Position numbers and translations under genes: made by a program
Part shown: positions 52,272-61,713 of the stretch, piece after piece
How the letters are laid out: each line of letters opens with the position of its first letter
Position numbering within the stretch: position 1 is the first letter of the stretch
From: Candidatus Cloacimonas acidaminovorans str. Evry
Lineage (GTDB): Bacteria; Cloacimonadota; Cloacimonadia; Cloacimonadales; Cloacimonadaceae
Direction: 5' to 3'
Length of the DNA stretch: 64,000 bases
Assembly (NCBI RefSeq): GCF_000146065.2
Contig: NC_020449.1
Span: 1,650,654-1,714,653, forward strand
The notes under the pieces: model-generated
Database searches by the model: none
Told to the model about the DNA's origin: nothing
The model's input: the letters and a program-made list of their open reading frames with translations, nothing else

Positions 52272-53672
52272 TTAATAGCGATAATAATCCTGTTTATAGG
52301 GTCCTTCAATAGGCACATTAATATATTCTGCTTGTTTTTTGGAGAGCTGAGTTAATTGTGCTCCCAGCTTGGGAAGATGTACGCGTGCTACTTCTTCATC
52401 CAATTTCTTAGGCAAAGTGTAAACATTTATCTCGTGTTCATTCTGCCAGAGTTCTATTTGTGCCAAAACCTGATTACTAAAAGAACAGCTCATCACAAAG
52501 GAAGGATGACCTGTAGCATTACCTAAATTTACCAGCCGACCTTCCGAAAGCAAAATAATGGCTTTATCATTGGGAAGTTTGATTAAGTCAACCTGTGGCT
52601 TGATATTCACCTTTTCCACACCTTCCATCTCATAAAGTTTATTTACCTGAATTTCATTGTCAAAATGGCCTATGTTACACAAAATAGCATTGTTTTTCAT
52701 CTTCAAAATATGGTCAACCCGAATAACATCACAATTTCCTGTTGCCGTTATAAAAATATCCGCAATTTCTACCATATTATCTACAGTATTCACTTCGTAA
52801 CCTTCCATCGCTGCCTGTAATGCACAAATAGGGTCTATTTCACTGATTACAACTCTGGCACCCAAACCACGCATTGATTGTGCACAGCCCTTTCCTACAT
52901 CTCCATAACCGCAAATCATAACAATTTTGCCAGCAACCATAATATCCGTTCCTCTCTTTATGCCATCCGCGAGGGATTCTCTACAGCCGTAAAGATTATC
53001 AAATTTAGATTTAGTAACCGAATCGTTTACATTGATAGCGGGAAATAACAAAGTGCCTTCATCTCTTTTTTGATAGAGGCGATGAACTCCAGTGGTTGTT
53101 TCCTCACTAACTCCGCGTAGGCATTTCACCGCTCTATGCCATTTGTAAGGGTCTATCGTTAATTGATTGATAAGCAATTCCTGCACTATTCTCATTTCTG
53201 CATTCTCGGCATCAACTTCGGGAAGTTTTCCTGTTTGTTTATACTGTTCTTCCAAACGGTATCCTTCATGAACCATCAAAGTTGCATCCCCACCATCATC
53301 CACAATTAAATCGGGTCCTTCTTCCCAGGAAAGTGCCTGTAATGTACACCACCAATAATCATTCAGGGTTTCTCCTTTCCAGGCAAAAACGGGAATTCCT
53401 CTTTTGGCAATAGCCGCTGCAGCATTATCCTGAGTAGAAAAGATATTACAGCTTGCCCAACGCACTTGAGCTCCCAGTTCTACCAATGTTTCAATTAAAA
53501 CAGCGGTCTGAATTGTCATATGCAAGCTGCCGGTTATTTTGGCACCTGCCAGGGGTTTACGATGACGATAGCGTTCTTTTAAAGCTACCAGACCGGGCAT
53601 TTCTGCCTCTGCCAAATCAATTTCTTTTCTGCCCCACTCCGCTAAACTCAAATCAGCTATTTTGTAGTCCAT
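52272..53672 (-). CDS. ahcY: Adenosylhomocysteinase
   Basis: 466 aa. Substrate site [42 protein letters not shown] domain [31 protein letters not shown], and a C-terminal KQDYYRY. It splits S-adenosylhomocysteine to adenosine and homocysteine, recycling the product of SAM methyltransferases. It follows pnp by 23 nt with GAGGAAAAA before its ATG, and precedes the NusG-like gene. Confidence 0.97.
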   Translation of the reverse strand: MDYKIADLSLAEWGRKEIDLAEAEMPGLVALKERYRHRKPLAGAKITGSLHMTIQTAVLIETLVELGAQVRWASCNIFSTQDNAAAAIAKRGIPVFAWKGETLNDYWWCTLQALSWEEGPDLIVDDGGDATLMVHEGYRLEEQYKQTGKLPEVDAENAEMRIVQELLINQLTIDPYKWHRAVKCLRGVSEETTTGVHRLYQKRDEGTLLFPAINVNDSVTKSKFDNLYGCRESLADGIKRGTDIMVAGKIVMICGYGDVGKGCAQSMRGLGARVVISEIDPICALQAAMEGYEVNTVDNMVEIADIFITATGNCDVIRVDHILKMKNNAILCNIGHFDNEIQVNKLYEMEGVEKVNIKPQVDLIKLPNDKAIILLSEGRLVNLGNATGHPSFVMSCSFSNQVLAQIELWQNEHEINVYTLPKKLDEEVARVHLPKLGAQLTQLSKKQAEYINVPIEGPYKQDYYRY

Positions 53673-53695
53673 TTTTTCCTCTATTTAGTTTTTTT

Positions 53696-55927
53696 TTAAC
53701 GATGATGACGATGATAGTCATTCCTGCCGCTATTTCTACCTCTATTCCTATCATCACGATTTTGCTGATGATAATTTTGCTGTTCTTCTCTATGGGCATC
53801 AGGATGTGGTTCAGGATTTCCGGCAACTCCTTTCATAGATAAAGAAAGTTTGCCTTTATCCATTCCCAGGGTTCTTACTTGCACTTTATCTCCTAATTTA
53901 ACCATATCCAGGGGATGATTTATGCGTCCGGTATACATTTCCGAAATATGCACCATTCCTTCTTTCGTTCCCCCTAAAATTTTTACAAAAATTCCGTAGG
54001 GTTCAATGCGGGTTACCTGACCTTCAAACATATCACCGGCAACGGGATCAACAGCAATTCCTTTAATTATACTTTTGGCTTTATTAATGGATTCCTTATC
54101 GGGAGAAAGTATTCTTACCGTTCCGTCATCCTGAATATCAATCTGTACCTGACATTCTTCAATAATTGATTTTATCATCTTTCCGCCAGGTCCTATAATC
54201 TCTCCAATCTTATCTATAGGCACTTTGAATGATTCAATTCGGGGAGCCCAAGGAGCAAGTTCACTTCTGGGTTCGGCAATGCATTCAGCCATAATATCCA
54301 AAATCTTAAAGCGAGCTGATTTTGCCTTATTTAAAGCAATTTGCATAATTTCTCTGGTAATTCCCGAAATCTTAATATCCATTTGCATTGCTGTTATGCC
54401 TTCCCGCGTTCCGGCACACTTGAAATCCATATCTCCCAAGTGATCTTCCAAACCCATAATATCGGTTAAAACAACATAGTCCTCACCTTCCATTATTAAA
54501 CCCATAGCGATTCCGGCAACAGGAGCTTTTATAGGAACTCCACCTGCCATCAAAGCTAAACATCCGCTACAAATAGATGCCATAGATGAAGAACCGTTAG
54601 ATTCCAGCGTATCTGCCACTATGCGAATAGTGTAAGGAAAGGAATCTTTATCGGGCAATACAGCTTTTAAAGCCCTTTCCGCTAAATTTCCATGTCCCAG
54701 TTCACGACGACCCGTAGGTCCTATTCTTCCAACTTCGCCAACGCTATAAGGAGGAAAATTGTAATGCAGATAAAAGCTCTTCTTATATTCTGTTTCCAAG
54801 CCGTCTATCACCTGTTCATCAGTTCCTCCGCCTAAAGTTAAAGTCCCCAGGGATTGTGTTTCACCTCTGGTAAAAAGTGCTGATCCATGCACTCGGGGTA
54901 AAACATCAATTTCACAAGTAATTTCCCGAATGTCATCTGTTCCTCGACCATCTACACGATGCTGTTTTCTTAAAATGGAATCACGCACATAGCGACGGAT
55001 AAGCTCATCAAAAGCCATTTTATAGTATCTCTCCGTTTCTTCCCAAGGGCTTAAATCCGTATCTTCTTGCTGGGAAAACATTTCTACCATTTCTGCTTCA
55101 GCTGCGTCAAAGGCATCCTGTCTTTCCTGTTTGCCAAAAATAACGGTTGCTTCAGCTATTTTTGCACCGAAAGCATTTTCTACCTTGTTCATTATTTCTT
55201 CCGGAATGCTGTCCAGAACTACTTCTACCTTTTCTTTTCCGCAGGCAGAAATAAAATCCTGTTGCAAAGCGCAGAGTTTTTGAATTTCCTTATGGCCAGT
55301 AAAAACAGCATCCAGCATCATTTCTTCGCTCAGTTCCGAAGCTGCCGATTCAATCATCACAATTGAACTCTCACTTCCGGCAACGGTTAAATTGAGCTTG
55401 GATTGGGTTTCAATTTCATTAAAATGGGGATTTACTACAAATTGGTTATCAATGTAGCCAACCGTCACACTGGCAATAGGTCCGTTGAAAGGTATATCGG
55501 AAATGGAAAGAGCCAAAGAAGCTCCAAAAACACCCATTGTAGAAGGATCGGTTACTCCATCAAAAGAAAGCACGGTTACTACAATATGAACCTGATTCCG
55601 AAAACCTTCCGGAAACAAAGGACGAATGGAACGGTCAATAACCCTTGCCATCAAAGTGGCATCAGTTGAGGGTTTGGACTCTCGTTTAAAAAAACCGCCG
55701 GGTATTTTGCCGGCTGCATACATCTTTTCAATGTAATCAACGGTTAAGGGAAAGAAATCCTGATCTTCCGCGGGCTCTTTAGACATCGTGGCTGTAACCA
55801 AAACAGCTGTTTCTCCATATTGAATGAAAACACTGCCATTGGCTTGCTTTGCCATTTTGCCTGTTTCTACAATCAATTTGCGTCCGCAAAAATCGGTTTC
55901 ACGACGAGTAATATTGAAGTTATGCAT
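53696..55927 (-). CDS. pnp: Polyribonucleotide nucleotidyltransferase
   Basis: 743 aa. Two RNase PH domains (FIQYGETAVLVTATMSKEPA, IPGGFFKRESKPSTDATLMA; DVLPRVHGSALFTRGETQSL, YNFPPYSVGEVGRIGPTGRR), then KH (PIDKIGEIIGPGGKMIKSII) and S1 (GDMFEGQVTRIEPYGIFVKI). The C-terminal tail is rich in His, Asn and Arg (HREEQQNYHQQNRDDRNRGR). It degrades RNA phosphorolytically from the 3' end. The start is behind AAGGAG; a 70-nt hairpin lies in the leader. Confidence 0.97.
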   Translation of the reverse strand: MHNFNITRRETDFCGRKLIVETGKMAKQANGSVFIQYGETAVLVTATMSKEPAEDQDFFPLTVDYIEKMYAAGKIPGGFFKRESKPSTDATLMARVIDRSIRPLFPEGFRNQVHIVVTVLSFDGVTDPSTMGVFGASLALSISDIPFNGPIASVTVGYIDNQFVVNPHFNEIETQSKLNLTVAGSESSIVMIESAASELSEEMMLDAVFTGHKEIQKLCALQQDFISACGKEKVEVVLDSIPEEIMNKVENAFGAKIAEATVIFGKQERQDAFDAAEAEMVEMFSQQEDTDLSPWEETERYYKMAFDELIRRYVRDSILRKQHRVDGRGTDDIREITCEIDVLPRVHGSALFTRGETQSLGTLTLGGGTDEQVIDGLETEYKKSFYLHYNFPPYSVGEVGRIGPTGRRELGHGNLAERALKAVLPDKDSFPYTIRIVADTLESNGSSSMASICSGCLALMAGGVPIKAPVAGIAMGLIMEGEDYVVLTDIMGLEDHLGDMDFKCAGTREGITAMQMDIKISGITREIMQIALNKAKSARFKILDIMAECIAEPRSELAPWAPRIESFKVPIDKIGEIIGPGGKMIKSIIEECQVQIDIQDDGTVRILSPDKESINKAKSIIKGIAVDPVAGDMFEGQVTRIEPYGIFVKILGGTKEGMVHISEMYTGRINHPLDMVKLGDKVQVRTLGMDKGKLSLSMKGVAGNPEPHPDAHREEQQNYHQQNRDDRNRGRNSGRNDYHRHHR

Positions 55928-55949
55928 AACTTCTCCTTTTTTATCTTTA

Positions 55950-56019
55950 GCGGGAGAAGAAGCAATAGGCGAAAAGGTCTTGACCCTAAACCTTTTAGCT
56001 TATTGCTAATTACTCCCGC
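55950..56019 (-). promoter_or_regulatory. Long stem-loop in the pnp leader
   Basis: On the minus strand, GCGGGAG, AGCAATA and AAAAGGT-type arms pair with ACCTTTT, TATTGCT and CTCCCGC over 70 nt, with small internal loops. It ends 12 nt before the Shine-Dalgarno of pnp. In Escherichia coli a comparable pnp leader hairpin is cut by RNase III and used for autoregulation by PNPase. Confidence 0.6.
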
Positions 56020-56062
56020 CGTTTTTACAGGAAGGTTGCTTCTGGCTAATCCTTTAAATAAG

Positions 56063-56115
56063 GAGTCATCACTGCCTCAATAACTTTTACCAAATTTATT
56101 TGGCAGTGAGGACTC
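56063..56115. repeat. GAGTC-type hairpin between rpsO and pnp
   Basis: Arms GAGTCATCACTGCC and GGCAGTGAGGACTC match in 13 of 14 positions across a 25-nt loop. Same family as 46686, 46804 and 61891. Confidence 0.75.
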
Positions 56116-56131
56116 ATAACTAGTTCAAAAA

Positions 56132-56187
56132 TCCGGAAGGTTGACCTCAGGGTCAACCATTAAACAACAATATGTCATTCTTCCGGA
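56132..56187 (-). terminator. Terminator-like nested hairpin after rpsO
   Basis: Minus strand: an outer TCCGGAAG/CTTCCGGA pair encloses GGTTGACC-CTGA-GGTCAACC, followed by TTTTTG. It begins 17 nt after the rpsO stop. Confidence 0.65.
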
Positions 56188-56204
56188 ATTAGCTACACCA
56201 AAGT

Positions 56205-56474
56205 TTATTTCCTTATGCCGAGCGTCTTGATTAAATTACGATATCTGGTAATATCTTTCTTTTTTAAATAATCAAGGAGACGCCTGCGTTGCCCGATCAG
56301 TTTCAACAAGCCGCGCCGGGTAGAAAAGTCCTTAGGATGTTCTTTCAGGTGCTCTGTTATATCTTTTATTCTTTGTGTTAACAGAGCAACCTGAACTTCC
56401 GGCGAGCCCGTGTCTGATTCATGGAGTTTAAACTCTGCCATGATAGCTTGTTTTGCCTCAGGTTTTAACGGCAT
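56205..56474 (-). CDS. rpsO: 30S ribosomal protein S15
   Basis: 89 aa. [60 protein letters not shown], with the typical length and ends. It precedes pnp, the usual gene order. GGAGG precedes the ATG. Confidence 0.97.
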   Translation of the reverse strand: MPLKPEAKQAIMAEFKLHESDTGSPEVQVALLTQRIKDITEHLKEHPKDFSTRRGLLKLIGQRRRLLDYLKKKDITRYRNLIKTLGIRK

Positions 56475-56721
56475 TTCATCCTCCAGATGATTTTGAGAAC
56501 CATATTTTAGAGATTAGTATAATTGTCCACTGTAATTTTTTGTAGCGAGGTCAAAAAATTGGTTATATGTATATACATTAGTGATTATTTATAAGTGGCT
56601 AATAGTATAATAAACTGAAAATCACTTCATCTATTACCAATTAGTTCTCTTTTCTTCTTGTTCTCTTTATTAACTATCTAAATTAACTCTTGAGTAAATT
56701 CATTTTTCATTAGTGGAATTT
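56475..56721. other. Leader of rpsO and ssrA 3' flank
   Basis: About 250 bp without a gene. On the minus strand, TATACT lies about 50 nt before the rpsO start and could be a -10; no matching -35 at normal spacing is clear. Confidence 0.45.
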
Positions 56722-57075
56722 TGGTGGAGGTGGCGGGAATCGAACCCGCGTCCAGAAAACCGATCACCCGAAAATCTACATACTTAGTTGTCTTTATCTT
56801 AAGAAAAGCAGTGAAAGACAATCAGACCTGCTTTCCCGCAGCCGATTAAACTTAGGTAAAACCTATCAGCAATTAGTTCTACCGCATCCGTACTGTTCCG
56901 ACGCCCAATCTCCTTCCGACGGACCGAAGAAGTTGAACGTTAACAGCTTATGCTGCTAAAGCGTAATTGTTGTTTGCAGTTAATTTGCAGTTTGTTACTT
57001 GTTAACGGAGTGGTATAACAATCTCCGGTATGCATTTCGAGCACTCTGATTCCCTGTCGAAACCATTTCACCCCC
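56722..57075 (-). ncRNA. ssrA: Transfer-messenger RNA (tmRNA)
   Basis: 354 nt on the minus strand. The 5' end GGGGGTGAAATGGTTTCGAC pairs with the 3' end CACCTCC-A-CCA; the T arm is GCGGGTTCGATTCCCGC. The tag frame (56948-56977) reads GCA AAC AAC AAT TAC GCT TTA GCA GCA TAA, giving ANNNYALAA. The tag ends in the ALAA degradation signal and has one residue fewer than the common ANDENYALAA. The tRNA-like and pseudoknot parts flank the tag as usual. Confidence 0.95.
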
Positions 57076-57295
57076 TATAAACTGTATAAAAGAACTATAA
57101 ATGGATAAAGGTATTTGCCCTGCAAAAATCTCTTACTATAACCAAAATAATCAAAATACCTTCTTTGTCAACCTGAATTTTTGGAGTTGGTGAGACAACC
57201 CCAGCAGATCATATAGATGGATTTTAACCTTGAGAACCTTTTTTAACTCACAATTTTTTTAATTGGGGATTCAGTTATTGCTCGGTTGAAAGTGA

Positions 57296-57425
57296 AATAA
57301 TTAGTGAATCGTGGTTTTTTGGAAGGCAAGTGAAAATTGTGAGTCAAAAAAGGAGAGACCAATAATTAGTGGATTGTGGTTTTGAGGAAGGCAGGTGAAA
57401 ATTGTGAGTCAAAAAAGGAAAAAGC
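57296..57425. repeat. 65-bp direct repeat upstream of the gene at 57492
   Basis: Two copies begin AATAATTAGTG at 57296 and 57361, sharing GTGAAAATTGTGAGTC followed by AAAAAAGGA. An inverted match, AACTCACAATTTTT, lies upstream at about 57245. The rest of the gap from ssrA to 57492 holds no gene. Confidence 0.8.
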
Positions 57426-57434
57426 CGATTTTGC

Positions 57435-57440
57435 TTGACA
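57435..57440 (+). promoter_or_regulatory. TTGACA box before the membrane lipoprotein gene
   Basis: TTTTGCTTGACAG directly after the 65-bp repeat, 57 nt before the ATG; AT-rich TATATAATG and TATATTATCT follow, the latter giving a possible -10. Confidence 0.45.
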
Positions 57441-57491
57441 GTATATAATGAATTATATTATCTGAAAACAGTAAAAGAAAGGGAGGATAGA

Positions 57492-58169
57492 ATGAAGATA
57501 TCCGCAATTTTCTACGCTATTGTAATTCTGGCGTTTTTTATGCCATTTTTTCTGGTCAGTTGTGATAAGACAGAAGTTGCCTCTTTAAGTGGCGTCAAAT
57601 TAGTTATAGGTGGTGAAGTAAAGCTTTCTATAGCAGAAGAGATAGAAAAAATAGAGGATGTAGGTAAAAAATATCAAAATCCTGTTGTCAGTATTCAGCC
57701 CTTTGCTTTAATAGCATTATTTATAGCTGTTTTGGCATTAGTTTTGGTTTTGGTTCTTCCTATCCAATTCTATTTACTACCTGCATATATTAGTATTATA
57801 GGTGTCCTTTCTCTCCAATTGTTAAATGTAGGAATACTGCAAATTATAACTGCTTATCAACCGCTTTTTGATCCTTCCATAGATTTGAACAGCATTCTGG
57901 TTATTAAAGCGCAGCCCGCTTTTTGGCTGGCAAATTTGGCTTTTATTTTAGGGGGTATTTTTACTCTGATTGCGGGTGTGAAAAATAGCTCTATATCGGC
58001 ACCGGCACAAAAACCGGAGGAAGTTCAAGAGGAATTTATTACTTCTGAAATTCAGGAATGGGTGGAGGAATATCCTTTAGAGGAAACATTTTCTGACTCG
58101 GATGAAGAAAATTTGCCAGCGGAAGAAGAGAATCCTGTTCATAAAGAAGAAAAAAATACACCTGAGTAA
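57492..58169 (+). CDS. Membrane lipoprotein, unknown function
   Basis: 225 aa. The N terminus MKISAIFYAIVILAFFMPFF ends in LVSC, a lipobox-like site. A short soluble part (GVKLVIGGEVKLSIAEEIEK) is followed by three membrane helices (ALIALFIAVLALVLVLVLPI, AYISIIGVLSLQLLNVGILQ, AFWLANLAFILGGIFTLIAG) and an acidic C-terminal tail. The start 57492 follows AGGGAGG; a frame start 57 nt upstream is in promoter sequence. 11 nt later begins the AI-2E-family gene. Family unknown to me. Confidence 0.7.
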   Translation: MKISAIFYAIVILAFFMPFFLVSCDKTEVASLSGVKLVIGGEVKLSIAEEIEKIEDVGKKYQNPVVSIQPFALIALFIAVLALVLVLVLPIQFYLLPAYISIIGVLSLQLLNVGILQIITAYQPLFDPSIDLNSILVIKAQPAFWLANLAFILGGIFTLIAGVKNSSISAPAQKPEEVQEEFITSEIQEWVEEYPLEETFSDSDEENLPAEEENPVHKEEKNTPE

Positions 58170-58180
58170 ATAGGGCATAT

Positions 58181-59239
58181 ATGGATAGTGCAAAAGAGCT
58201 GCGCTGGATAAGAATATTATTGCTTATCATCGCTTTAGCCGTTGTGGCTTATATTCTTAAAACGCTTAAAAGTATCTTTATCCCCTTAATCTTTTCTATT
58301 TTTCTGCTTTTTCTTTTTGCTCCGCTTATTAACTATCTGAAGAAGCATAAATTTCCAATGGTCTTAATCTTGCTGATTACTTTAGTGATTATAGCTGTCT
58401 TTTTAGGGTTAGTAATATTGCTAATTTATGCTGCTTCCAATAGTTTAATCAATGGGTTGCCTCGTTATGAGGATAAATTTAATGCCCTAATAGCCAAAGG
58501 AACAGAATATCTTCAAAACCTTGCAACTAACTGGAATATCAATACGGAGAATATTTCCATTGCTAATATAGCACAAATTTTGAGCAGTGGAATTATTTCC
58601 ATTCCTCAATTTCTCAGCAACACGGTGAACACTCTGGTAAGTATCATTCAGAATATATTTTTAATCATCTTTTTTCTTATCTTTTTGCTTTTGGAGATTG
58701 ACAAATTGCCTTTGCGATTGAGAAAAGCCACCTCCAAATTAAGCAAAGAGCAGACATTGGATATCCTGCAAAACATAGAAAAACAAATTCAGAACTATTT
58801 AACTATCAGAACCTTAGTTAATTTATCTGCCGCACTTCTGTGTATGCTATGGATGCTTATTTTCGGAGTGGATTTTATTCTTGTCTGCGGAATTTTGCTT
58901 TTTGTCTTGGATTTTATTCCCGATGTAGGTTCAGTTATTTCTTCCGCAATTCCCATACTTATTTACCTGATGCAGAGTGGTTTCAGTTTTTTATGGTTAA
59001 TATTTGCCCTATTGATTGTTGCCACTCAAATGCTGATTGGCAATATAATTGAGCCCAAGTTACAGGGTGTGCAGTTAAATCTAACTCCCATAATGGTATT
59101 GGTTTCTCTCATTTTTTGGGGTTGGCTTTGGGGAATTGTAGGAATGCTGATTTGTGTGCCATTGACTTCTGCTATCAATATTATTCTGAAACAGGTTGCA
59201 CCGAATAATTTTATTTCCACTCTGATCAGCAGCGAATAA
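58181..59239 (+). CDS. AI-2E family transporter (PerM/YhhT-like)
   Basis: 352 aa with about seven to eight membrane helices. FIPLIFSIFLLFLFAPLINY LKK-type N-terminal region, IIFFLIFLLLEIDKLPLRLR in the middle and FVLDFIPDVGSVISSAIPIL (FIPxxG motif), QMLIGNIIEPKLQG and GWLWGIVGMLICVPLTSA at the end fit the UPF0118/AI-2E family. Substrates differ among members. Likely co-transcribed with the lipoprotein 11 nt upstream. Confidence 0.92.
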   Translation: MDSAKELRWIRILLLIIALAVVAYILKTLKSIFIPLIFSIFLLFLFAPLINYLKKHKFPMVLILLITLVIIAVFLGLVILLIYAASNSLINGLPRYEDKFNALIAKGTEYLQNLATNWNINTENISIANIAQILSSGIISIPQFLSNTVNTLVSIIQNIFLIIFFLIFLLLEIDKLPLRLRKATSKLSKEQTLDILQNIEKQIQNYLTIRTLVNLSAALLCMLWMLIFGVDFILVCGILLFVLDFIPDVGSVISSAIPILIYLMQSGFSFLWLIFALLIVATQMLIGNIIEPKLQGVQLNLTPIMVLVSLIFWGWLWGIVGMLICVPLTSAINIILKQVAPNNFISTLISSE

Positions 59240-59275
59240 TATTTTTTTTAAGCTTGCTTTACCCTGTAAAGATTA

Positions 59276-59340
59276 TGTAACAATTGAGTAACGACTCCGT
59301 AACGAGATAAGGGCAATGCTACGGAAGTGTTACGGATTCT
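59276..59340. repeat. Iterated palindromic repeat, TCCGTAAC family, diverged copy 3
   Basis: GAGTAACGACTCCGTAACGA, then GCTACGGAAGTGTTACGGA. Compared with copies 1 and 2, the central word is changed (GAGATAAGGGCAATG). The gap to 59527 holds no gene. Confidence 0.75.
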
Positions 59341-59526
59341 TCTTGGAACGAACTAATTTTTAAACAATTAGGTGTTCAAATTGAAGACGGAGATGATGAT
59401 GTGTTTCATATCATTCTAAGTATTTACACAGCAGGAAGATAGAATGTTTTCTCCAGCTTTTAAGCAGGAATATAAAAAGCTCAACTGGGTACAACCCAAA
59501 AAGAGAAAATAAATTACTTCCTGTAG

Positions 59527-60264
59527 TTATCTGCCGGAAGTGTGCAAGAGGTTTGTCTTTTTATTTATAAACCTAATTATGAGATAAAAAAAACAGCTCG
59601 TAATAAAAATGATTTTCCAGGCAGGATCAAAGACAAATCTTTGTCTGATAATAAGATCACTAATTATTTCCATAGCAAAAAGTGAGCAGATGAGAGCAAA
59701 AAATGTCTGATATTCATTGCGGATAACTTTTTTCCAGGAAAAAGGAAATTCGGGTTTTTTATAATGACTGAATTTAGGGAAATACACAGGTGTTTTACTT
59801 GCCCAAGATACAAATTCCTCTCCGTATTTCTTTCGGAGAAAAGCTTCTTCCGCAAAGATCACCCGCTCATAATAAAGGGTAAAAATGAGCGGATAAGTTA
59901 TGATAACCCAAATATGCCTCGTAAATAACACCACCCCCAAAATAATGAAAAAATTACCAAAATATAAGGGATGCCTGAGAAGAGAATACATACCAGTAGT
60001 ATTTAATTTATCGGCAACCTGACTTTTAGTATTTCTGCCGGAAGTTCCGGAAGGGGTATGACCAATAGTAAGTACTCTAATTGCGATGCCACAACCGCTT
60101 ATAGAAAAGCAGATAACTTCTATTATCGTATCGTATTTTATGAATTGGCTATTTTTTAAGTCCAGAATAGCTCCAATACCGAGAATAAACATTAAAAGTG
60201 GAAGATAACTTCTCCACTTGAATATCCAAGCCCCTGATTTTTCAAATTCTTCTTGAATGGGCAT
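59527..60264 (-). CDS. Isoprenylcysteine carboxylmethyltransferase-like membrane methyltransferase
   Basis: 245 aa with about five membrane helices. The region GMYSLLRHPLYFGNFFIILG followed by YYERVIFAEEAFLRKKYGEE is the ICMT/phospholipid-methyltransferase signature (RHP and E..L...YG.E). Bacterial members methylate lipids or small molecules; the Leptospira lipid A phosphate methyltransferase is one known case. The start is ATG 60264, 5 nt after AGGAG; the GTG two codons upstream overlaps the Shine-Dalgarno. It is a single gene. Confidence 0.85.
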   Translation of the reverse strand: MPIQEEFEKSGAWIFKWRSYLPLLMFILGIGAILDLKNSQFIKYDTIIEVICFSISGCGIAIRVLTIGHTPSGTSGRNTKSQVADKLNTTGMYSLLRHPLYFGNFFIILGVVLFTRHIWVIITYPLIFTLYYERVIFAEEAFLRKKYGEEFVSWASKTPVYFPKFSHYKKPEFPFSWKKVIRNEYQTFFALICSLFAMEIISDLIIRQRFVFDPAWKIIFITSCFFYLIIRFINKKTNLLHTSGR

Positions 60265-60498
60265 TTTCACTCCTAAATTTGTTTTATTTGGTACAGATAT
60301 ATATAAACTTATCTAAAGTAAGAGATAATATATGGTAGTTATCCCTTTTCATTACAATTATAGATTTAAGCATTTTCCCTTCCAATTTAATTCCATCTTC
60401 CATATTTTCATCTCAGTAATTATTATTTTCACAATCGCTTTTAATTCCACTTTTCTCTATGTTAAAAATAAGTTTGCTGAATTCGGTGCTCATAGTGG

Positions 60499-61713
60499 CT
60501 AAAACTGTTTCTGCGGTTTAACCCTAAAAATGAAATACAGCGTTCCCAGCAAACCAAAAGCCGAAGCAGTTAAGAAATTTAATTGCGGACTTTTTTGCCA
60601 CAGGAAAGCTCCTCCAAATGCTGCAAAAGCAACAATTACATCCCGAATCAGATAGTAAACTCCAAAAGTATATGCCTTAGCATCTTCCGGAGCCAAATCC
60701 ATAATCAATGCCTTTCGTGTCGGTTCTCCAAATTCTTTCAAGCCCCGAATAATAAAGGCAATTACCATTGCAGGAAAACTATGACTGAAGAGAAGAACCA
60801 AAGGAAAAATAGTAAAATTAACAAAAGTAATTGCTACATAAGGTTTGCGAGTGCTTCTATCTGCCAGATAAGCAACCGGAATATAAATCAGCATTGCTGT
60901 TACCATTTCAATAGTAGTTAAAATACCAAACTGCAATTCGTTAATATGATTATTTTCTACTACCCAAACAACTACAAAGGCATAAGGAATCTGTTCACAA
61001 AAACGCACCAGGATATCGGAAACAAGTAAATTACGCAAATTGGCAGAAAAAAGACCCCTCCCTTTTTTTCTTTCGGTTTTCGCTTCCGGAGATTGCTCTT
61101 GAATAAATTTATCCTGAATAAATAAAGCCACTCCTGCTAAAATAAAAGCTACTATAAAGGCATAACGCACGCCCTGGATGCGCCCGTAATGTAAAATTAA
61201 GGCACCACCTAAAATCGGACCTAAAGACATCGGAATCCGCTTTACAATAGAATTCAGAGAAATTCCCATAGAGCGTCTGTTGGCAGGAACTACGGAATTA
61301 ATCAAACTCATCGTTGCCGGTAAAGAAATAGCTGTCCAAGAAATAAAAAATACAGCCCCCACTAAAACTGCTATCCAGGAAGGAAAAATGACCACGATTA
61401 AATAGCCCAACATAGCCATTAAGTTAAAAATCTTTAATGCTTTCTTGTAACCTATTCTATCCGCTAACCAACCTCCTGGAAAAGAATATAAAGCACTTAA
61501 GAGATTGTCCATTCCATTTAAGAGACCAATAACTATAGAACTTCCACCCATAGCGATAAGATACAAAGGCAAAAAGCGTTCCGCCATTTTCTCGCCCATC
61601 CCTACAAGAATAACCATAATCAACATTCCCAGCATACTGCTGTTGAGAGCGAAAAAATGAATTAGTTTCCGGAATATGTTTTTTCTTTCTCGCTTATTAT
61701 TAATTTCGGACAT
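60499..61713 (-). CDS. Major facilitator superfamily transporter
   Basis: 404 aa, 12 membrane helices. MFS loop signatures: GGWLADRIGYKKALKIFNLM (loop 2-3) and YLADRSTRKPYVAITFVNFT (loop 8-9). A central charged loop (EQSPEAKTERKKGRG) separates two halves. Start 61713 (MSEINNKRE) follows AGGAG with a 9-nt spacer. No adjoining gene indicates a substrate; the family assignment is firm, the substrate unknown. Confidence 0.9.
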   Translation of the reverse strand: MSEINNKRERKNIFRKLIHFFALNSSMLGMLIMVILVGMGEKMAERFLPLYLIAMGGSSIVIGLLNGMDNLLSALYSFPGGWLADRIGYKKALKIFNLMAMLGYLIVVIFPSWIAVLVGAVFFISWTAISLPATMSLINSVVPANRRSMGISLNSIVKRIPMSLGPILGGALILHYGRIQGVRYAFIVAFILAGVALFIQDKFIQEQSPEAKTERKKGRGLFSANLRNLLVSDILVRFCEQIPYAFVVVWVVENNHINELQFGILTTIEMVTAMLIYIPVAYLADRSTRKPYVAITFVNFTIFPLVLLFSHSFPAMVIAFIIRGLKEFGEPTRKALIMDLAPEDAKAYTFGVYYLIRDVIVAFAAFGGAFLWQKSPQLNFLTASAFGLLGTLYFIFRVKPQKQF

